From Desulfofundulus luciae (GTDB taxonomy: Bacteria > Bacillota > Desulfotomaculia > Desulfotomaculales > Desulfovirgulaceae), in contig NZ_JAUSUX010000008.1 of assembly GCF_030813795.1 (NCBI RefSeq), positions 55,654 to 119,653 on the forward strand: a stretch of 64,000 nt of DNA, read 5' to 3'. The translations under genes and the position numbers were made by a program. Positions 52,499 through 62,911 of this stretch are shown in pieces (positions within the stretch are counted from its first letter, which is position 1; every line of letters begins with the position of its first letter). The notes beneath the pieces were generated by a model, which did no database searches, was not told where the DNA came from, and saw only the letters and a program-made list of their open reading frames with translations.

Positions 52499-53713
52499 TT
52501 GCTATGGAAGAAAAATTTGTATGTTCTGTGCCTGACCCAGTTTCTGGCCATGTCTTCAATGCAGTTGATCATGCCCTTTCTTCCCTTCTATATTGAGAAA
52601 CTGGGCGTTACAGAACCAGGAGCCGTAACCGTCTGGACGGGTATCATTGCCTCGGCCAATTTTCTGGCTTCGGCCATTATGTCCCCGGTGTGGGGGAATA
52701 TGACGGATCGCCTTGGTTGTAAAATTATGGTTCTGCGTTCACTGGTTGCCCTGGCGACATTTGCCGTCTTTTTAAGTCTGGCGCAGAATGTTTACCAGTT
52801 TACGGCCATCAGAGCTTTGATGGGGGCCTTCAGTGGCTTTAATGCGGCAGCCATTGCCCTGGTGGCGGTGAACACGCCCGAACAGCACCTGGGTTATGCC
52901 CTTGGGCTTTTGCAAACGGCCCAGGTGGCGGGAACCATAACAGGCCCCCTGTTTGGTGGAGTAATAGCCAGCCTTTACGGGTACCATCAGGTTTTCCATC
53001 TGATTACATTGATTAATGGCCTGGCTGCGGTAATGGTTTATATTTTGATCAGGGAAAGTTTTGGCCCTGGCTGCACCGTACGGGATATTCGCGATCCGGC
53101 GGAGAAAAATGGATCTTCCCCCGGACAAACCCCTCTCTGGGTTGTTTTTGTTGTTATTTTCATTGCCCAGTTGTCCGTACGTATTGTGGAACCAATGGTA
53201 CCTATCTTTGTGAAATCCTTATACCAGGATGAGCGCTTTCTGTCCTTAATTGCCGGGATAGTCATTGCTTCCACGGGTGTGGCCAATGTGCTGGGCGCCC
53301 CTGTGCTGGGGCGCCGCAGTGACAGATCCGGCTATAAGTTAACCCTGGTTCTGTCCCTTACCGGTGCGGGTCTTCTGTATCTGGCCCAAACTCTGGCCAG
53401 TTCCCCCTGGCAACTGGGCATTTTAAGATTTTTCCTGGGCTTTTGCATGGCTGGCATTTTCCCGTCCGCCAATGCCATAGTGGGGCACCTTTTCCCGAAG
53501 GAAAAGCGGGGGAAGGCCTACGGCATAATTTCCAGCGCCACTTTTTTGGGCAATTTTGCCGGGCCGCTGACCGGGGGATTGATTGCCGCCCGGTTTAGTG
53601 TGCATGCCGTTTTCCCGGTTACCGGTGCACTGTTACTGATCAATGCGGTGTGGGTGGTTAAATCCCTGATGGAACCCAGAAAAATTTTTAACCCCCGGCA
53701 GGAGGAAAATTAA
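52499..53713 (+). CDS. MFS transporter, drug-efflux type
   Basis: A 404-residue protein with 12 hydrophobic segments in two groups of six. The loop 2-3 motif GNMTDRLGCKIMVL and its second-half counterpart GRRSDRSGYKLTL are visible, and PxxxG (TITGPLFGGVIA) in helix 5 indicates an antiporter. TTG 52499 follows GGGGGG. Substrate unknown; it resembles multidrug exporters of the Bmr/YfmO type. Regulation may involve the structured region upstream. Confidence 0.85.
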   Translation: MLWKKNLYVLCLTQFLAMSSMQLIMPFLPFYIEKLGVTEPGAVTVWTGIIASANFLASAIMSPVWGNMTDRLGCKIMVLRSLVALATFAVFLSLAQNVYQFTAIRALMGAFSGFNAAAIALVAVNTPEQHLGYALGLLQTAQVAGTITGPLFGGVIASLYGYHQVFHLITLINGLAAVMVYILIRESFGPGCTVRDIRDPAEKNGSSPGQTPLWVVFVVIFIAQLSVRIVEPMVPIFVKSLYQDERFLSLIAGIVIASTGVANVLGAPVLGRRSDRSGYKLTLVLSLTGAGLLYLAQTLASSPWQLGILRFFLGFCMAGIFPSANAIVGHLFPKEKRGKAYGIISSATFLGNFAGPLTGGLIAARFSVHAVFPVTGALLLINAVWVVKSLMEPRKIFNPRQEEN

Positions 53714-53806
53714 ATATTTATGGCGAATACACTATTAAGTCGGTTTTCAAAAAATTTACAACAGGGACTTTAATGCTTTCAGCGGGGATGGTATGGAGGC
53801 TTGAAG

Positions 53807-54139
53807 GTGAAAAAGACGGTGTTTGTGGCCGGCCATGCCAGTCTTCCCCAGGGTATGGCCGCCAAGGGTATATACGGCACGCTGGCCATTGTAGCGGAAA
53901 TTGATCGGAAGTACGGCGTTATTGTTCAGGCATCCTGCACACTGGTTACTCCGCTGGCTCAGGAGTATATCAGATCAATTCTGGTGGGCCACAGCCTTTT
54001 AGATGGCATAGAAGGGCCAATTCAGGAAATTAAAGAATATTATCACGGGGCGGCGCAGAATGCCCTAATTGCCGCCCTCAAAGACTTGTACCGGACTTAC
54101 CTTAACGGTGCCGGGCAGGCAAGTCAAAAGGCCAGGTAG
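53807..54139 (+). CDS. DUF3870-family protein
   Basis: A 110-residue protein: KTVFVAGHASLPQGMAAKGI at the start, VIVQASCTLVTPLAQEYIRS and GIEGPIQEIKEYYHGAAQNALIAALKDLY. This pattern recurs in DUF3870 proteins of anaerobic Firmicutes, often near amino-acid or carboxylate metabolism genes. GTG 53807 is preferred for spacing to GGAGG; TTG 53801 is in frame. No function is known. Confidence 0.8.
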   Translation: MKKTVFVAGHASLPQGMAAKGIYGTLAIVAEIDRKYGVIVQASCTLVTPLAQEYIRSILVGHSLLDGIEGPIQEIKEYYHGAAQNALIAALKDLYRTYLNGAGQASQKAR

Positions 54140-54221
54140 TATAAAATAAGTCAGCGTCCCGTAATTAGGGTCGTCAACTGTAATATCTACAATCGCCCGA
54201 GCGATCGGGCGGTGCGAGTAG

Positions 54222-54650
<429 letters not shown>

Positions 54651-54724
54651 TAATTGGATAATAAGCATTTACCCTTCGCTGGAAGCGGCCTGGTTTCGTT
54701 ACTCCAATAGAAGAGGTGGTATTT

Positions 54725-56647
54725 ATGGGCTATAATCTCACCCAAAAGATCCTGCTCAATCACTTAGTTTCCGGTACCATGCAACCGGGTCAGGAGATCG
54801 CCATCAGGATAGATCAAACTCTTACCCAGGATGCTACCGGTACCATGGCTTACCTGCAGTTTGAGGCTATGGGCATCCCCCGGGTTAAAACCGAACTTTC
54901 CGTATCTTATGTGGATCATAATACCCTGCAGACCGGCTTTGAAAATGCCGACGACCACCGGTTTTTACAAAGTACGGCGGCTAAATACGGGGCTTATTTC
55001 TCCAGGGCGGGTAACGGTATCTGCCACCAGGTTCACCTGGAAAGGTTCGGCGTACCCGGCAAAACCCTGCTGGGATCGGACAGCCATACCCCCACGGCCG
55101 GGGGCCTGGGCATGCTGGCCATTGGGGTGGGTGGTCTGGACGTGGCGGTGGCCATGGGCGGAGGTCCTTTCCATATGGTGATGCCCAGGGTGGTCAACGT
55201 CCGGCTGCACGGCCGGCTGGCGCCGTGGGCCACGGCCAAGGACGTGATCCTGGAGGTTTTACGCCGCCTTACCGTTAAGGGTGGGGTGGGCAAGATCCTG
55301 GAGTACGGCGGGGAAGGGATCAAATACCTTACCGTGCCTGAACGGGCTACCATCACCAACATGGGGGCGGAGACGGGAGCCACCACTTCCATCTTCCCCA
55401 GTGATGAAGTAACCAGGGCCTTTTTACGGGCCCAGGGCCGGGAAGAGGTCTGGGTGGAACTGGGGCCGGATCCGGATGCCGCATATGATGAAGTGCTGGA
55501 TGTTGATTTAAGCACCCTGGAGCCCCTGGTGGCCTGCCCCCACAGTCCCGACAACGTAAAGCCCGTGCGCGAGGTAGGGCCGCTGGCCGTGGACCAGGTG
55601 GTCATTGGTAGCTGTACCAACTCTTCTTACCTGGACCTGATGAAGGTTGCGGCCATTCTCAAGGGGAAAGTGGTGCATCCCCGGGTGAGTCTCGTTATCG
55701 CCCCCGGCTCCCGGCAGGTATATGCCATGCTGGCACAAAACGGTGCCCTGGCGGATCTGGTGGCCGCCGGTGCCCGGATCCTGGAGTGCGCCTGCGGGCC
55801 GTGCATTGGCATGGGGCAGGCCCCCCCTTCCGGCGGGGTTTCGGTGCGGACCATCAACCGGAACTTCAAGGGACGCAGCGGTACGGCCGATGCCCTGGTG
55901 TACCTGGCAAGCCCGGAAACCGCGGCAGCAACTGCCCTTACGGGCAGGCTGACCGATCCAAGGGAACTGGGCGACCCTTCGGAAATCGCGCTGCCTGAAA
56001 GATTCCATGTGGATGACCGCATGATCTTACCCCCTGCTGATAACCCGGATGACGTGGAAATCGTGCGCGGTCCAAACATAAAGCCCCTGCCGGTGGCTGA
56101 ATCTCTACCCCGGAGCATACAGGGCCGGGTGCTCATTAAGGTAGGCGACAACATCACCACCGACCACATTATGCCTGCCGGGGCCAAGGTATTGCCCCTG
56201 CGTTCCAATATCCCGGCCATGGCCGAGTATGTTTTTGCCGCCGTAGATCCTTCTTTCTCCCGCAGAGCCAGGGAGGCCGGAGGCGGGATTATCGTGGGCG
56301 GGGAAAATTACGGCCAGGGCTCCAGCCGGGAGCATGCCGCGCTTGTTCCCATGTACCTGGGTGTGAAAGCCGTGCTGGCCAAATCCTTTGCCCGCATTCA
56401 CCGGGACAACCTGATCAACTTTGGTATTCTGCCCCTCACCTTCATTGAACCTGCAGATTACGACAGGTTGGAGCAGGACGATGTGCTGCAGATCGATCAG
56501 ATACACCAGGCACTGCAAGACGGAGCGGACCTGGAGGTTAAAAATGTCACCCGTAATTTTACCATTAAAGCACGGACGCAGCTAACGCCCCGGCAGGTGG
56601 AGATCATCCTGGCGGGAGGCTTGCTTAATTATACGCGCAGGGGCTAG
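54725..56647 (+). CDS. Aconitate hydratase
   Basis: A 640-residue enzyme converting citrate to isocitrate. Cluster cysteines are in VIGSCTNSSYLD and CACGPCIGMG; DHNTLQ, GSDSHTPTAGGLGMLAIGVG and the C-terminal swivel domain with GENYGQGSSREHAAL complete it. The length and the single-chain order match the shorter mitochondrial/archaeal-type aconitases rather than the 900-residue AcnA. ATG 54725 follows AGAGGTGG. Confidence 0.93.
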   Translation: MGYNLTQKILLNHLVSGTMQPGQEIAIRIDQTLTQDATGTMAYLQFEAMGIPRVKTELSVSYVDHNTLQTGFENADDHRFLQSTAAKYGAYFSRAGNGICHQVHLERFGVPGKTLLGSDSHTPTAGGLGMLAIGVGGLDVAVAMGGGPFHMVMPRVVNVRLHGRLAPWATAKDVILEVLRRLTVKGGVGKILEYGGEGIKYLTVPERATITNMGAETGATTSIFPSDEVTRAFLRAQGREEVWVELGPDPDAAYDEVLDVDLSTLEPLVACPHSPDNVKPVREVGPLAVDQVVIGSCTNSSYLDLMKVAAILKGKVVHPRVSLVIAPGSRQVYAMLAQNGALADLVAAGARILECACGPCIGMGQAPPSGGVSVRTINRNFKGRSGTADALVYLASPETAAATALTGRLTDPRELGDPSEIALPERFHVDDRMILPPADNPDDVEIVRGPNIKPLPVAESLPRSIQGRVLIKVGDNITTDHIMPAGAKVLPLRSNIPAMAEYVFAAVDPSFSRRAREAGGGIIVGGENYGQGSSREHAALVPMYLGVKAVLAKSFARIHRDNLINFGILPLTFIEPADYDRLEQDDVLQIDQIHQALQDGADLEVKNVTRNFTIKARTQLTPRQVEIILAGGLLNYTRRG

Positions 56648-56724
56648 ACATGCGTAACAGGGAGCATCAGTGCTTGACATGAAATAAGGACGGTACGGTA
56701 TCCGGAAATAATTAAAGGAGCCCG

Positions 56725-56930
56725 ATGCGTTATACAATAAAGCAAGAGGTCTGGATAATTCTACCCGGGCCTCCCTGGCCGCTCTGGGGTTGGAGCTGGC
56801 CGAGCTGCCCCAATGGACCTGCTGCGGAACAGTATTTCCCCTGGCCCGGGATAATTACATGGGCATGGTCGCAGCGGCGCGTATTTTGGCCGGTGTCGCC
56901 GGGGGCAAAACAAGCCGCCCCGCAAAATTG
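56725..56930 (+). pseudogene. Remnant of an HdrB-like CCG-domain protein
   Basis: After an ATG with AAAGGAG upstream (MRYT...), a shifted frame gives ARGLDNSTRASLAALGLELA, ELPQWTCCGTVFPLA and NYMGMVAAARILA, the first CCG block of heterodisulfide reductase B-like subunits. A few N-terminal residues are deleted and the second CCG block is absent. Such subunits accompany SdhA/FrdA-like flavoproteins, whose relic lies upstream of aconitase. Confidence 0.65.
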
Positions 56931-57008
56931 CCAAATATAACCTTTCCTCCCGCACGGACTGGGAAGCAACCACGGCTGAAAGACGTTAATTCCTGTAAAA
57001 GAGCCACT

Positions 57009-57233
57009 CTATGCCTGATTTTGGGTGAAGGCGGCCAGGATCTCCCGGGCTTCCTGGATTCTTGCCGCCGGCACCCATATTTCCAGGGCGACTACCGGAC
57101 CCATGATAACCTTCAAGCAGCGGTTGATGCCGGAATATTTGCGCTGGGTGGGGATGCCGGCATGATTCAACAGGCCGGCAATCATGTCCGCTTCCAGGTC
57201 ATTGGCGGCAGTACACAGTTTTTCCCAGGCCAC
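57009..57233 (-). CDS. DUF2007 small signal-transducing-type protein
   Basis: A 74-residue ferredoxin-like fold protein: WEKLCTAANDLEADMIAGLL, NHAGIPTQRKYSG and LEIWVPAARIQEAREILAAF are typical of DUF2007 (putative PII-like). GTG 57233 with AGGTGGGGG upstream is preferred; GTG 57242 is in frame. It is transcribed alone toward the HdrB remnant. Function unknown. Confidence 0.75.
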   Translation of the reverse strand: MAWEKLCTAANDLEADMIAGLLNHAGIPTQRKYSGINRCLKVIMGPVVALEIWVPAARIQEAREILAAFTQNQA

Positions 57234-57472
57234 TTCCCCCACCTCATTCTTTTTTTAATTATTCTTTCCGGCCCGGCCGCATTTTTGTATACCATTTTGG
57301 CCCTTAGAATAACGTCGTGGTCAGGAAGTAAAATAAACCGGGTACCAGTATGGGGCCCTGGGGCGGCGTATCGCCGGCCGGGTGAGGGCGTAAAAAGCAG
57401 AGGCCCGGTTGACAGGTCTGGTTGCCGGGAGATAAAATGTGGTAGCAAAACCTCCTGGTAGGTGAGATGAAC

Positions 57473-57823
57473 ATGGGCATCACGTATATCGAGGGTACGG
57501 TAATCGGACCCACTGGCAAGGAAGCCAGGGTCAGTTTCCTGGTGGACAGCGGGGCCAAATACTCCTTGCTTCCCCTGGATGTCTGGCAGAAGATCGAACT
57601 GGTACCCAAAAGAAAAATGACCTTTATCCTGGCCGATGGTACCGAGATGGAAAGACACGTATCGGAGTGTTATATAATCCTTCCCCATGGAGAAGCCCAT
57701 ACGCCGGTTATCCTTGGTGAACCGGGGGATGAGGCCTTGCTGGGAGTGGTTACGCTGGAGATTCTCGGTTTGGTTTTAAACCCGTTCAACCGGATTCTCC
57801 AGCCCATGCGGATGGCCCTTTAG
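57473..57823 (+). CDS. Retropepsin-like aspartic protease
   Basis: A 116-residue protein: VSFLVDSGAKYSLLPLDVWQ contains the catalytic Asp-Ser-Gly of a single-chain clan AA protease that would act as a dimer, followed by ILADGTEMERHVSE and a second psi-strand LLGVVTLEILGL. ATG 57473 (or 57467) follows GGTGAG. These bacterial proteins are of unknown target. Its terminator is at 57941. Confidence 0.8.
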   Translation: MGITYIEGTVIGPTGKEARVSFLVDSGAKYSLLPLDVWQKIELVPKRKMTFILADGTEMERHVSECYIILPHGEAHTPVILGEPGDEALLGVVTLEILGLVLNPFNRILQPMRMAL

Positions 57824-57940
57824 CGAGTGGTGCCTGACAGTTTACCGGGATAGGGACCTGTTATTAAGCTCCGGGGGTTCAGTCTTCCACTGGTATGGTC
57901 AGTAGATCAGTTTGTTTGAATGCCGGCATCTAGTAAATAA

Positions 57941-57973
57941 GCCCCAAGGGGTCTGCTACCCTTGGGGTTTCTT
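57941..57973 (+). terminator. Terminator before ddl
   Basis: CCCCAAGGG (57942-57950) pairs with CCCTTGGGG (57959-57967), then TTTC. The rest of 57824-58134 holds an A/T-rich promoter-like stretch around 58035 but no gene. Confidence 0.8.
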
Positions 57974-58134
57974 CGTTTCTTTAAGTCGGCGGCCGGTTAT
58001 AATCCCGGTGTGAACCCATTCCGCCCTTTTTTTGTGGTATACTTATGATATTCCGGTATCATTGATGGGAAATAAATCTAAAAAAGAGCAAGTTCGAATA
58101 GATTATTACAAAACTATGGTGGGGAGGACGGTCG

Positions 58135-59268
58135 ATGGCAAAAAAACGGGTGGCGGTCATTTTTGGCGGGCGTTCGGGAGAGCACCAGGTCTCCTTAAAC
58201 TCGGCAGCTTCGGTGATTGGCGCCCTGGATAAGGAAAGGTACGAGATTATTCCCGTGGCCATTACTCCGGAAGGAAAATGGTTCGCAGGCATTGAGCCGG
58301 CACAATTGCTGGCCGGAGAGGACCCGGAGCAACTGGGACAAAGGGTCGTTCTGCTGGCGGACCCCACTTATGGGGGCCTGGCTCCTGTGGGGGACGGGTG
58401 CGTAAGGGTGGAACAGTTGTGTCCTATCGATGTGGCTTTCCCGGTATTGCACGGTACCTTTGGCGAGGATGGTACCGTCCAGGGACTTCTGGAGCTGGCC
58501 AACATCCCCTATGTAGGGGCGGGGGTGATGGCTTCGGCAGTGGGTATGGATAAAGTAATGATGAAGACCGTCTTTGCCCGGCACGGCCTGCCCCAGGTGC
58601 GTTTCTGCCACTTCCTGCGCCGTGATTGGGAGCGGGATCCGGAGGCGGTGCTGGACAGGGTGGAACAGTTGGGTTATCCCGTCTTTGTCAAGCCAGCCAA
58701 CCTGGGTTCCAGTGTGGGCATATCAAAGGTGAGGAACCGGGAGGAACTGCGGGAGGCCATAGACCTAGCCGCCGGCTACGATCGCAAGATTATCGTGGAG
58801 GAATTTGCGGATGTCCGGGAGGTGGAAGTAAGCGTCCTGGGCAACGATGATCCCATGGCTTCCCTGCCGGGGGAAATCATTCCTTTAAACGAGTTCTACG
58901 ATTATGAAGCCAAATACGTGGAGGGAAAATCCCGGCTGGTTATACCGGCCCAGTTGCCGGGAGAAACCATGCTGGAGTTGCAAAAATTGGCGATCCGCGC
59001 GTTTAAGGCCCTGGACTGTGCCGGTTTGGCCCGGGTAGACTTTTTCCTGCGCCGGGATAACGGGGCCGTGCTGATCAACGAAATCAATACCATTCCCGGT
59101 TTTACCCGCACCAGCATGTATCCCAAGATGTGGGAGGTCACCGGCATCCCTTATCAGGATTTGCTGGACCGGCTTATTGAGCTGGCCCTGGAAAGGCACC
59201 GGGAAAAAAACCGGTCCCGGACCACCTTCCAGCCGCCGGGGCCGCCGGTTAAAACCGGCCGGTTTTAA
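58135..59268 (+). CDS. ddl: D-alanine--D-alanine ligase
   Basis: A 377-residue ATP-grasp enzyme for peptidoglycan precursor synthesis. [16 protein letters not shown] at the N-terminus, [38 protein letters not shown] and the C-terminal [18 protein letters not shown] are all present. ATG 58135 has GGGGAGGACGG upstream. The residues after NTIPG are of the D-Ala-D-Ala type, so no vancomycin-type ligase is suggested. Confidence 0.95.
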   Translation: MAKKRVAVIFGGRSGEHQVSLNSAASVIGALDKERYEIIPVAITPEGKWFAGIEPAQLLAGEDPEQLGQRVVLLADPTYGGLAPVGDGCVRVEQLCPIDVAFPVLHGTFGEDGTVQGLLELANIPYVGAGVMASAVGMDKVMMKTVFARHGLPQVRFCHFLRRDWERDPEAVLDRVEQLGYPVFVKPANLGSSVGISKVRNREELREAIDLAAGYDRKIIVEEFADVREVEVSVLGNDDPMASLPGEIIPLNEFYDYEAKYVEGKSRLVIPAQLPGETMLELQKLAIRAFKALDCAGLARVDFFLRRDNGAVLINEINTIPGFTRTSMYPKMWEVTGIPYQDLLDRLIELALERHREKNRSRTTFQPPGPPVKTGRF

Positions 59269-59334
59269 CCGCGTAACCCTTGTCCGGGACCGAAAAAATA
59301 CCATTGCACACAACGTCGTAGGGGAGCTGGTACC

Positions 59335-60432
59335 ATGTTTACCTGCTCGGAATCAAAACCCTGCCCGGGCAAATGGGGAGCGGTAGCCCGGCTGGCATTA
59401 ATGGGACGCTTTCTTTTTCTGGCCTTTCCGGGGGTGGCCCGGGAGTTGAAAAACTGGAGACTGATGGCGTTACGCTGTCCCGAGCCGCACCTGCGTCAGA
59501 TGGCCCTGGCCAGCATTGGTGCCAAGGCATTTCACTGCCAGGGGGGCAGCGTCTTCAGCGCCTGGACCGGCAACCACCGCCGGGAGTTGATCCGGGCCAT
59601 TGTGGCCCTGCAGACGATCAGCGACTACCTGGATAATTTGTGCGACCGGGCGGGGGTGCAGGACGGGGAGGCCTTTCACAGACTGCACCGGGCCTTTGTG
59701 GACGCCCTTTGTCCCGGGGCGTCGGGGTGCGATTATTATGTCCTCTACCCCTACCGGGAGGACGGCGGGTACCTGCAGGAACTGGTACGCTCCTGCCAGC
59801 AGGCCCTGGCCCGGTTGCCCGCCTACGGGCCGCTGCGGGAAAGGGCCTGCTGGCTGGCCGAACTCTATTGTCAGCTTCAGGTGTACAAGCACATCCAGTG
59901 GCCTCTAAGGGTGAAAAGTCTGACCACCTGGCTGGAACCCTTGCTGGAAAGCCTTCCGGAAAGGCTCTACTGGTGGGAGCTGGCTGCGGCCACCGGTTCA
60001 ACCATTGGCATCTTTGCCCTCTTCGCCCTGGCGGCCAGGGGGAGTTACACCACGGACGAGGTGGAAAGAGTCACCGCCGCCTATTTTCCCTGGATCTGCG
60101 GGTTGCACATTTTACTGGATTACCTTATCGACCAGCAGGAAGATGTGGAAGGCGGCGACTTAAACTTTGTTTCCTATTACCGGGACGGGCAACAGGCCGC
60201 CGGGCGCCTGAAGTATTTTGTGGACCGGTCCCTGGCCCTGGCCGCGGAACTACCCGATTCCTTTTTCCACATGACCGTAGTACAGGGCCTTCTAGCCATG
60301 TACCTGTCCGACGCAAAGGTAGACGGGCAGGGCCTGCAGGCCACCAGCCGCCTGCTTTTGGACAGCGGCGGCCCCGCTGCCCGCCGGCTGTACCGCTTGT
60401 GCGCTTTTTTACGGAAAGTGGGGATTGTTTAA
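59335..60432 (+). CDS. DUF2600 protein, YtpB-like (tetraprenyl-beta-curcumene synthase family)
   Basis: A 365-residue helical protein. The acidic motif AIVALQTISDYLDNLCDRAG and the second one ILLDYLIDQQEDVEGGDLNF match the metal-binding motifs of the large-terpene synthases characterised in Bacillus as tetraprenyl-beta-curcumene synthases. ATG 59335 begins 66 bp after ddl. It would convert a long prenyl diphosphate into a C35-type terpene, which is associated with spores in Bacillus. Substrate here is by analogy. Confidence 0.85.
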   Translation: MFTCSESKPCPGKWGAVARLALMGRFLFLAFPGVARELKNWRLMALRCPEPHLRQMALASIGAKAFHCQGGSVFSAWTGNHRRELIRAIVALQTISDYLDNLCDRAGVQDGEAFHRLHRAFVDALCPGASGCDYYVLYPYREDGGYLQELVRSCQQALARLPAYGPLRERACWLAELYCQLQVYKHIQWPLRVKSLTTWLEPLLESLPERLYWWELAAATGSTIGIFALFALAARGSYTTDEVERVTAAYFPWICGLHILLDYLIDQQEDVEGGDLNFVSYYRDGQQAAGRLKYFVDRSLALAAELPDSFFHMTVVQGLLAMYLSDAKVDGQGLQATSRLLLDSGGPAARRLYRLCAFLRKVGIV

Positions 60433-60493
60433 ACGCGGCCTGCGTAAAAGATTTCAGATTTATATGATAATTAGTAAGGGGGGTGTAAGAGGA

Positions 60494-60844
60494 ATGAGTA
60501 AGGCGCAGATCTACTTTGTCCTGGCCCTGGTTTTGGCCGTGCTGGTGGCAGTATTTGCTGTCCAGAATCTCGAGCCGGTTAGCATAAACTTCTTGTTCTG
60601 GCACCTGGATGGCATCTCCAAGGTGCTAGTGATCCTGTTTTCCACCATGGCGGGTGCCCTGGCGGTACTGTTCCTGGGTGTATGGTGGTATTTCCGTAGA
60701 TACCTTTACATCCGCCGCCTGGAAGGGGAAGTCCAGAAGCTACGGGGCGAGCTCGACGATTGTAAAAAGGTGGCTAAGCTTTCTCCGGCCAGGGAGTCGC
60801 CGGATACTGCTTCCGGCCCGTTTGGGGCGGGTCCTGAAAAATAA
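60494..60844 (+). CDS. LapA-domain membrane protein
   Basis: A 116-residue protein with two transmembrane helices (IYFVLALVLAVLVAVFAVQN and VLVILFSTMAGALAVLFLG) flanking a short VSINFLFW loop, followed by a coiled coil (RRLEGEVQKLRGELDDCKK). This is the LapA/DUF1049 arrangement. ATG 60494 has AAGAGGA close upstream. Function in Firmicutes is not known. Confidence 0.8.
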   Translation: MSKAQIYFVLALVLAVLVAVFAVQNLEPVSINFLFWHLDGISKVLVILFSTMAGALAVLFLGVWWYFRRYLYIRRLEGEVQKLRGELDDCKKVAKLSPARESPDTASGPFGAGPEK

Positions 60845-60966
60845 AACGGTACCTTTGCTTGAGATGGTGAAACCTCCCGCCATCCCCTGTGATCTATTTC
60901 ATTGTCCGTCTTAATTTTATACCCTATAATGGGTCCTGATAAATACCAGACCAGCGGGAAAAAAGG

Positions 60967-61485
60967 ATGATGCAGGTGAAATGGACCAAAGAGGCCCTGC
61001 AGTATATGAACAACGTTCCCTTTTTTGTGCGGGAAAAAGCCAGGAAAAAGGTGGAGGAGTGGGCCAGGCAAAAAGGGGTCGAGGAAATCACCATGAACGA
61101 GGTTATGGAAGCCCGGAGCAAAATGACCGCCCGGGATCCCAATGCCCCCCCGCCGGCCAAACCCAGGATTGCCGTGGTACGCTGCAACATTGTTTCCGAG
61201 GTCTGCCCGGGCGTGGGCTGTCTTAACAGCTTCAACAAAAGGGAGCAGCACTTTGCCCGCTACGGCCCCGATGCCGAGCTGATCGGCTTTTTCACCTGCG
61301 GAGGATGTTGCGGACGCCGCGTTTCCCGGTTGGTGGAAAAATTGCTGCCCTACGATCTCACCCATGTTCATTTGAGCTCATGCATGCTTTTGGAGGGGGA
61401 CTATCCCAGGTGTCCTTTCAAGGAGCAGATAAAGAAGACCATCCAGGCCAAAGGTGTGGAGGTCATCGAGGGGACGCACCACTGA
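60967..61485 (+). CDS. PCP_red-domain plus CGGC-domain protein
   Basis: A 172-residue protein. Residues about 3-45 (VKWTKEALQYMNNVPFFVRE, MNEVMEARSKM) are the small helical domain shared with light-independent protochlorophyllide reductase subunits; residues about 67-170 form a CGGC domain (AVVRCNIVSEVCPGVGCLNS, FFTCGGCCGRRVSRL, SSCMLLEGDYPRCPF) with many cysteines likely to bind metal or Fe-S. Not a photosynthesis gene; the fusion is common in anaerobes and its role is unknown. Confidence 0.75.
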   Translation: MMQVKWTKEALQYMNNVPFFVREKARKKVEEWARQKGVEEITMNEVMEARSKMTARDPNAPPPAKPRIAVVRCNIVSEVCPGVGCLNSFNKREQHFARYGPDAELIGFFTCGGCCGRRVSRLVEKLLPYDLTHVHLSSCMLLEGDYPRCPFKEQIKKTIQAKGVEVIEGTHH

Positions 61486-61659
61486 TGCACCGCGTGCCAG
61501 TTCTTCCAAAAAATTTTTGCGGGCATACAGGAAAACAGTTATCAATCTTGAATTCTATATTAAGAAAGCAAAAACGTTTTCGCTGTAGCTTTGTACGGTT
61601 TAGCGGTGGGATATAACTAACTGGCTCATCTATGCAACAAAAGGGGGAATACAATAATC

Positions 61660-62832
61660 ATGCAACCGGTGGAAATCAAAACGAAAATATACTGGGTGGG
61701 CGGCATCGATTGGGACCTGCGTTACTTTCATGGCTATCTCACTCCGCGGGGAACCACCTATAATGCCTACCTGATTGTGGATGAAAAAATTGTGCTGGTG
61801 GATACAGTCAAACACTACCTGTTTGATGAGATGTTGAGCAGGATCAAAAAAGTTGTGGACCCGGCCAAAATCGACTACCTGGTGGTCAATCATGTGGAAA
61901 TGGATCATTCCGGCAGCGTCCCCAAAATAATGGATCTCGCCCCGGGTGCCAAAATCGTAACTTCGCCCCAGGGGAAAAAGGGTTTGGAGCGGCATTACAA
62001 AAGGAATTGGGATTTTGTGGTTGTTAATTCCGGTGACGAACTCAACATCGGCTCCCGCACTTTAAAGTTTGTGCACACTCCCATGGTGCACTGGCCCGAC
62101 TCAATGGTCACCTATATTCCTGAAGAGAAACTGCTTTTGCCCAACGATGCCTTTGGACAGCACATTGCCAGCATCGAACGTTTTGATGATGAGCTGGGAT
62201 GGGATGTGGTTCACGAGGAAGCGGCAAAGTACTACGCCAATATCGTTTTGCCCTACGGCGACCAGGTAAACAAGGCCCTGGATGTTGTTTCCCATCTGCC
62301 CATTGACGTGATTGCCCCCAGCCACGGGGTGATCTGGCGCTCCTTCCTGCCCCGGATTTTACAGGTTTACCGCCGGTGGGCCAATCACGAAACCGGGAAG
62401 AAAGCGCTTATAGTATACGATACCATGTGGGGTTCTACGAAGAAAATTGCTCTGGCCCTGCAGGACGGCCTGGAGGATGCGGGTATTCCCGTTACGGTCA
62501 GGTTCCTGCAGACCAGCCACATCTCGGAGATTATGCCCGACGTGCTTGTATCGAAAGCCATTTTAATTGGCACGCCCACCTTGAACAACGGCATGCTGCC
62601 CAGCGTGAGTGCTTTTCTCACCTACCTTAAAGGACTGAGGCCGAAAAGCCGGATCGGGTTTGCCTTTGGTTCTTACGGCTGGGGTGGTCAGGGTGCGAAA
62701 GAAGTAAAGGCGTTTATGCAATCGATGGGCTGGGAAGTGCCGCTGGATGTCGTCAACCTTCAGTATGTCCCCGGTGAGGACGAGCTGGAAGCGGTGAGGG
62801 AAATGGGACGTAAGCTGGGGGAGGTGCTGTAG
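61660..62832 (+). CDS. Flavodiiron protein (FprA-like A-type flavoprotein)
   Basis: A 390-residue enzyme with a metallo-beta-lactamase-type diiron domain (NHVEMDHSGSVPK, HxExDH ligands; VHWPDSM; PSHGVIWR) and a flavodoxin domain from about residue 250 (VYDTMWGSTKKIA, GTPTLNNGMLPSV). It reduces O2 or NO with electrons from a rubredoxin, and its partner gene follows downstream, as in Moorella. The ATG lies after AAGGGGG, a little far. Confidence 0.94.
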   Translation: MQPVEIKTKIYWVGGIDWDLRYFHGYLTPRGTTYNAYLIVDEKIVLVDTVKHYLFDEMLSRIKKVVDPAKIDYLVVNHVEMDHSGSVPKIMDLAPGAKIVTSPQGKKGLERHYKRNWDFVVVNSGDELNIGSRTLKFVHTPMVHWPDSMVTYIPEEKLLLPNDAFGQHIASIERFDDELGWDVVHEEAAKYYANIVLPYGDQVNKALDVVSHLPIDVIAPSHGVIWRSFLPRILQVYRRWANHETGKKALIVYDTMWGSTKKIALALQDGLEDAGIPVTVRFLQTSHISEIMPDVLVSKAILIGTPTLNNGMLPSVSAFLTYLKGLRPKSRIGFAFGSYGWGGQGAKEVKAFMQSMGWEVPLDVVNLQYVPGEDELEAVREMGRKLGEVL

Positions 62833-62911
62833 CTGGAGTGCAAACTTGAACATGCCGCAGGACCGGGAAAAGTTAGTTGATGTAGGGGGATGCTGTAGCT
62901 GGAGTGTAAAC
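62825..62911. repeat. Short direct repeat around the fprA stop codon
   Basis: TGCTGTAGCTGGAGTG(C/T)AAAC occurs at 62825-62845 and again at 62891-62911, 66 bp apart. The first copy contains the fprA stop codon. Likely a small local duplication. The 62912-63066 gap holds no gene. Confidence 0.7.

Noticed and set aside
52294..52596. A 100-residue plus-strand frame before the MFS gene
   Set aside because: It covers the structured leader and overlaps the transporter start in another frame; no domain.
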